Positions 61,635 to 64,000 of a stretch of 64,000 bases of DNA are shown piece by piece. The stretch is from Sphingobacterium puteale (GTDB lineage: Bacteria; Bacteroidota; Bacteroidia; Sphingobacteriales; Sphingobacteriaceae). How positions within the stretch are numbered: the first letter of the stretch is position 1; each line of letters begins with the position of its first letter. The position numbers and the translations under genes are program-made. The notes below the pieces were generated by a model that was not told the origin of the DNA, searched no databases, and saw only the letters and a program-made list of their open reading frames with translations. Location of the stretch: NCBI RefSeq assembly GCF_003627955.1, contig NZ_RBWS01000020.1, positions 1-64,000 on the forward strand. Reading direction: 5' to 3'.

Positions 61635-62636
61635 ATGAAGCACGTTACACTAAAAGATCTATTTACATTCGGATACTGGAAAAATATTTGGCGAGTCATG
61701 ATTGACGCCTTCAATGGATTCAACGATGACAAATGCATGAAGAAAAGTGCATCACTGGCTTATTATACAGTCTTTTCCATAGGTCCGCTGCTGATGATCG
61801 TCATTTGGTGTATCGGTTTCTTTTATGGAGAACATCTTGAAAGTGGTTCTTCTGCACAGGATCAGGTACTCGAAGAGGTCATGGTACTTTTTGGGCAAGA
61901 TGTGACCACGCAGATTCAGTCCTATCTTCAGAAAATTACTTTTGAAAATAAATCCAATATGGGGATCACAATCGGTATTGTTACCTTGGTCATTTCCTCC
62001 ACAACTTTGTTTGTGGATATTCAAGATTCAATAAACAATATCTGGAAAGTGAAGCCTAAGCCTAAGAAAGGCTGGCTAAAATTAATCATCAATAGACTAA
62101 TTTCCTTTTCCATCGTAATTGCTTTAGGCTTCTTGTTAATTGCTTCATTGATGATAAATGGAGTTATAGTCGCGGTCACCAACTTGGTTATGACCTATTT
62201 CCCCATTATTCCGATTGCACTGATATCTTGGGTAAATACCGGTATTACGTTTTCTGTCATAGTGATCCTGTTTGGATTTATCTTTTCGTTTCTGCCCGAT
62301 GCTAAGGTCAAATTCCGTGATATGCTCGGCGGAGCGATTTTCACCGGCCTTCTTTTTATGTTGGGCCGCTACGGCATCTCGCTTTATCTCAATCTTTCTT
62401 CCACGGCAAGTTTTTACGGTGCAGCTGGTTCGATCATCATCATGTTATTGTGGATCTATTATTCAGCCGCGATACTTTACTTTGGAGCAGAATTTACCAA
62501 ATTTTATGCGATCAAATTTGGTGCAGGTATTGTCCCTTCTGCATTTGCCGTTGCCATTGAACAAACAGAAAAAGTAAAGAAAATGGGCCCCGATGCTGAG
62601 GCCCATATCGGCGATACAATCCAGATATCAAAATAA
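61635..62636 (+). CDS. YihY/BrkB family membrane protein
   Basis: A 333-residue inner membrane protein with about six hydrophobic helices. The family signature begins with KKSASLAYYTVFSIGPLLMIVI and continues with DIQDSINNIWKVKPKPKKGW and GAAGSIIIMLLWIYYSAAILYFGAEFTK. It was once mistaken for RNase BN; the function is unsettled, with transport or lipid handling proposed. Probably expressed from the acyl-CoA ligase promoter. Confidence 0.93.
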   Translation: MKHVTLKDLFTFGYWKNIWRVMIDAFNGFNDDKCMKKSASLAYYTVFSIGPLLMIVIWCIGFFYGEHLESGSSAQDQVLEEVMVLFGQDVTTQIQSYLQKITFENKSNMGITIGIVTLVISSTTLFVDIQDSINNIWKVKPKPKKGWLKLIINRLISFSIVIALGFLLIASLMINGVIVAVTNLVMTYFPIIPIALISWVNTGITFSVIVILFGFIFSFLPDAKVKFRDMLGGAIFTGLLFMLGRYGISLYLNLSSTASFYGAAGSIIIMLLWIYYSAAILYFGAEFTKFYAIKFGAGIVPSAFAVAIEQTEKVKKMGPDAEAHIGDTIQISK

Positions 62637-62641
62637 CCCTA

Positions 62642-63328
62642 CTATTTTTTCTCTTTTTTCCCGCTAATGGAACCATCTATGCCAATCACATCAATGACTC
62701 TATCACCAATTTGTGTGATATCTGATTTCAGGCCGATCATTACGGTAAAAATATTGACGGGTGTATGCTGTATTTTTCTAAAATTATGCAGATACCCCAA
62801 TTCCAAGCCAAGAAAAAAGCCGTTAAATTTATAATCAGCTCCAGCACCTAATTTACTCGACAGATTAAAATGATTTTTATTTTCCATCTTAACGAGTTTC
62901 TGTTCGGTGAGCACATTCGCACGAGGCTCACTGGTCAATCCCACTCCCGGTCCCAGGAAACCGTAAACATTCAACCTGCGCATCTGTTTGCGCACGCCAC
63001 CTGAAAAAGCAAAGGTATAGAAGTTCGTATTTGCATCTTCGATACGATAGGCAAAATCGGGATCAGGCAGAAGTTGCTTGTATTTGAATGACAATGTATA
63101 CAATGTCGGGGAAACAAAAAACATCGAGTTTTTGAGAGAGATATCCAAACCAATGCTACCTGAAAATTTTGGGGAAAGTATATCTTTGGTCTTGCCTATG
63201 GGGAACCCCATTCCAGTTGTACCCCAATAATAAACTTTTCGGTAATGAATCGTGTCAACACCGCCCTGAGCATAGGTATTCATGCTCAGCAACAAAAGAA
63301 CAATAAAAGCAAGAAGAAATCTTTTCAT
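62642..63328 (-). CDS. Outer membrane beta-barrel protein
   Basis: A 228-residue exported protein with a signal peptide (MKRFLLAFIVLLLLSMNTYAQ). Barrel-type strands fill the rest (FMFSGSIGLDISLKNSMFF-like, GVRKQMRRLNVYGFLGPGVGL, GFFLGLELGYLHNF). Unlike most barrels it ends in a basic tail (SGKKEKK) rather than an aromatic residue. Porin-family or Ail-like fold possible; function unknown. Convergent with the YihY gene, with 5 bp between the stops. Confidence 0.7.
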   Translation of the reverse strand: MKRFLLAFIVLLLLSMNTYAQGGVDTIHYRKVYYWGTTGMGFPIGKTKDILSPKFSGSIGLDISLKNSMFFVSPTLYTLSFKYKQLLPDPDFAYRIEDANTNFYTFAFSGGVRKQMRRLNVYGFLGPGVGLTSEPRANVLTEQKLVKMENKNHFNLSSKLGAGADYKFNGFFLGLELGYLHNFRKIQHTPVNIFTVMIGLKSDITQIGDRVIDVIGIDGSISGKKEKK

Positions 63329-63394
63329 TTAAAAGCGTTTAATACTGAATAAGAACAATATTAAACGCATAATGTTCAAGCCCTCAAAAATATT

Positions 63395-64000
63395 TTAGAG
63401 ATAGCTTTTGGATTGTGGTCCCTGATTAAACAAAAGATCAATAATACTCAAATCCGGATAAAAACCGTTTTTGTCCTGGAAAACCTGATAATATTCTTTG
63501 GGAGCGTCCAAAATGCTTTCCTTTTTTGGATGGATCACTTCGCGATAGTCAATTATTGCCGAATCATTTATGCGATATTCCTCTGTAAAGGCAAGTGTTC
63601 GTCGTAGCTTAATTGACTTGAGTATGAGTTCAAGTTGCGCCACATTAAAGTCCAACAGGTAATCAAATTTTTCGTGATAAAAATGACTAAAATCATCTTC
63701 ATAATATTCAAAATACGCAGAGCTTCTGTAGGCTGTCTGAATACTCAGCCAATGTAAACGTTGCCAGTCAAATTCATAACTGATCCGGATATCTTTCATC
63801 GGAACCCGATCTTTGTTGCCATGTTGGATCGGAACGATTAGATCCTGTACCCCATTGGCAGAAGCAATACGGGCCCGTGTGCGATAGCTTTGTTTTTGAA
63901 AATGTTCGTATTTTTCGATCACTAGCGGAAGATTATGCTCCTGTATGGTATGAAAATAAGATATCGGCGGAAGATAACATGCTGAAAGTAATAACTGCGA
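63395..64000 (-). CDS. WbqC-family protein, 5' end beyond the window
   Basis: The frame is open from the stop at 63395 to the right edge, giving at least 201 residues. A GTG at 63922 could pose as a start, but the upstream codons read PPISYFHTIQEHNLPLVIEKYE, which is the conserved beginning of WbqC-like proteins, so the true start is past 64000. Other marks are QKQSYRTRARIASANG, LIVPI and a C-terminal SIIDLLFNQGP. WbqC proteins occur in surface polysaccharide clusters, but the reaction is not well defined. Confidence 0.85.
   Translation of the reverse strand, partial: SQLLLSACYLPPISYFHTIQEHNLPLVIEKYEHFQKQSYRTRARIASANGVQDLIVPIQHGNKDRVPMKDIRISYEFDWQRLHWLSIQTAYRSSAYFEYYEDDFSHFYHEKFDYLLDFNVAQLELILKSIKLRRTLAFTEEYRINDSAIIDYREVIHPKKESILDAPKEYYQVFQDKNGFYPDLSIIDLLFNQGPQSKSYL

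Noticed and set aside
1..64000. Mobile elements, prophage or tRNA-associated islands
   Set aside because: No transposase, integrase, phage gene, att-like duplication or tRNA was found; gene content is ordinary chromosomal backbone.

Overview
The window reads as chromosomal backbone of a Bacteroidota species, most likely Sphingobacteriaceae and plausibly Sphingobacterium. This rests on: many promoters of the Bacteroidota form TTTG-N18-21-TAnnTTTG; genes typical of the phylum (DUF5606 and DUF4290 proteins, a fused SecDF, a DAHP synthase with C-terminal chorismate mutase, a fused alpha/beta ketoacid dehydrogenase E1, a thioredoxin-reductase-like ferredoxin-NADP reductase); outer-membrane barrels ending in aromatic residues; and AT-rich intergenic DNA. 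I see no transposase, phage gene, CRISPR array, tRNA or rRNA body. The species assignment is inference.

Layout. 1-985: no supported gene. The left end looks like the leader and tandem promoters of an rRNA operon running leftwards out of the window, followed by a GC-rich island and a repeat-rich hairpin. 986-4784: AraC regulator, YgiD-type dioxygenase, small Rdx protein, and an alkylation-repair pair (AraC-methyltransferase fusion plus AlkB). 4942-14717: M1 peptidase, then a BamA-like barrel, a lipoprotein, a TonB-dependent receptor and a SWIM-SNF2 helicase. 14835-24367: housekeeping genes (radC, cyclophilin, murA, pcrA, guaB). 24592-31767: small barrel protein, secDF, a MarR / ferredoxin reductase / ferredoxin operon, and NDH-2. 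32219-37955: the cell-shape operon mreB-mreC-mreD-mrdA-rodA. 37984-40813: a minus-strand operon of nuclease, transporter, YigZ and nucleoside phosphorylase, coupled by 4-base overlaps. 41152-46828: aromatic amino-acid genes (prephenate dehydratase, DAHP synthase/chorismate mutase, aroA, aroC) and a ROK protein, preceded by a Phe/Tyr-rich leader peptide and an attenuator. 46949-52126: fused E1, DEAD-family helicase, an unknown protein, a Nudix hydrolase. 52157-52398: an apparent promoter, structured segment and terminator without an ORF, a candidate small RNA. 52543-64000: methyltransferase, LysR regulator, serine hydrolase, glutathione peroxidase, BadF-type kinase, M61 peptidase, small barrels, acyl-CoA ligase, YihY membrane protein, and a WbqC protein cut by the window edge.

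The most rewarding regulatory finding is the attenuator at 41202-41333. Nine of the 21 leader codons are Phe or Tyr, and a pre-stop segment can pair with the 5' arm of a 17-bp terminator, so translation could set transcription of the aromatic genes. Next come the candidate small RNA at 52191-52398, the rRNA promoter region with its GC island, a MurA with Asp in place of the usual catalytic Cys, and a MarR promoter bracketed by direct repeats.
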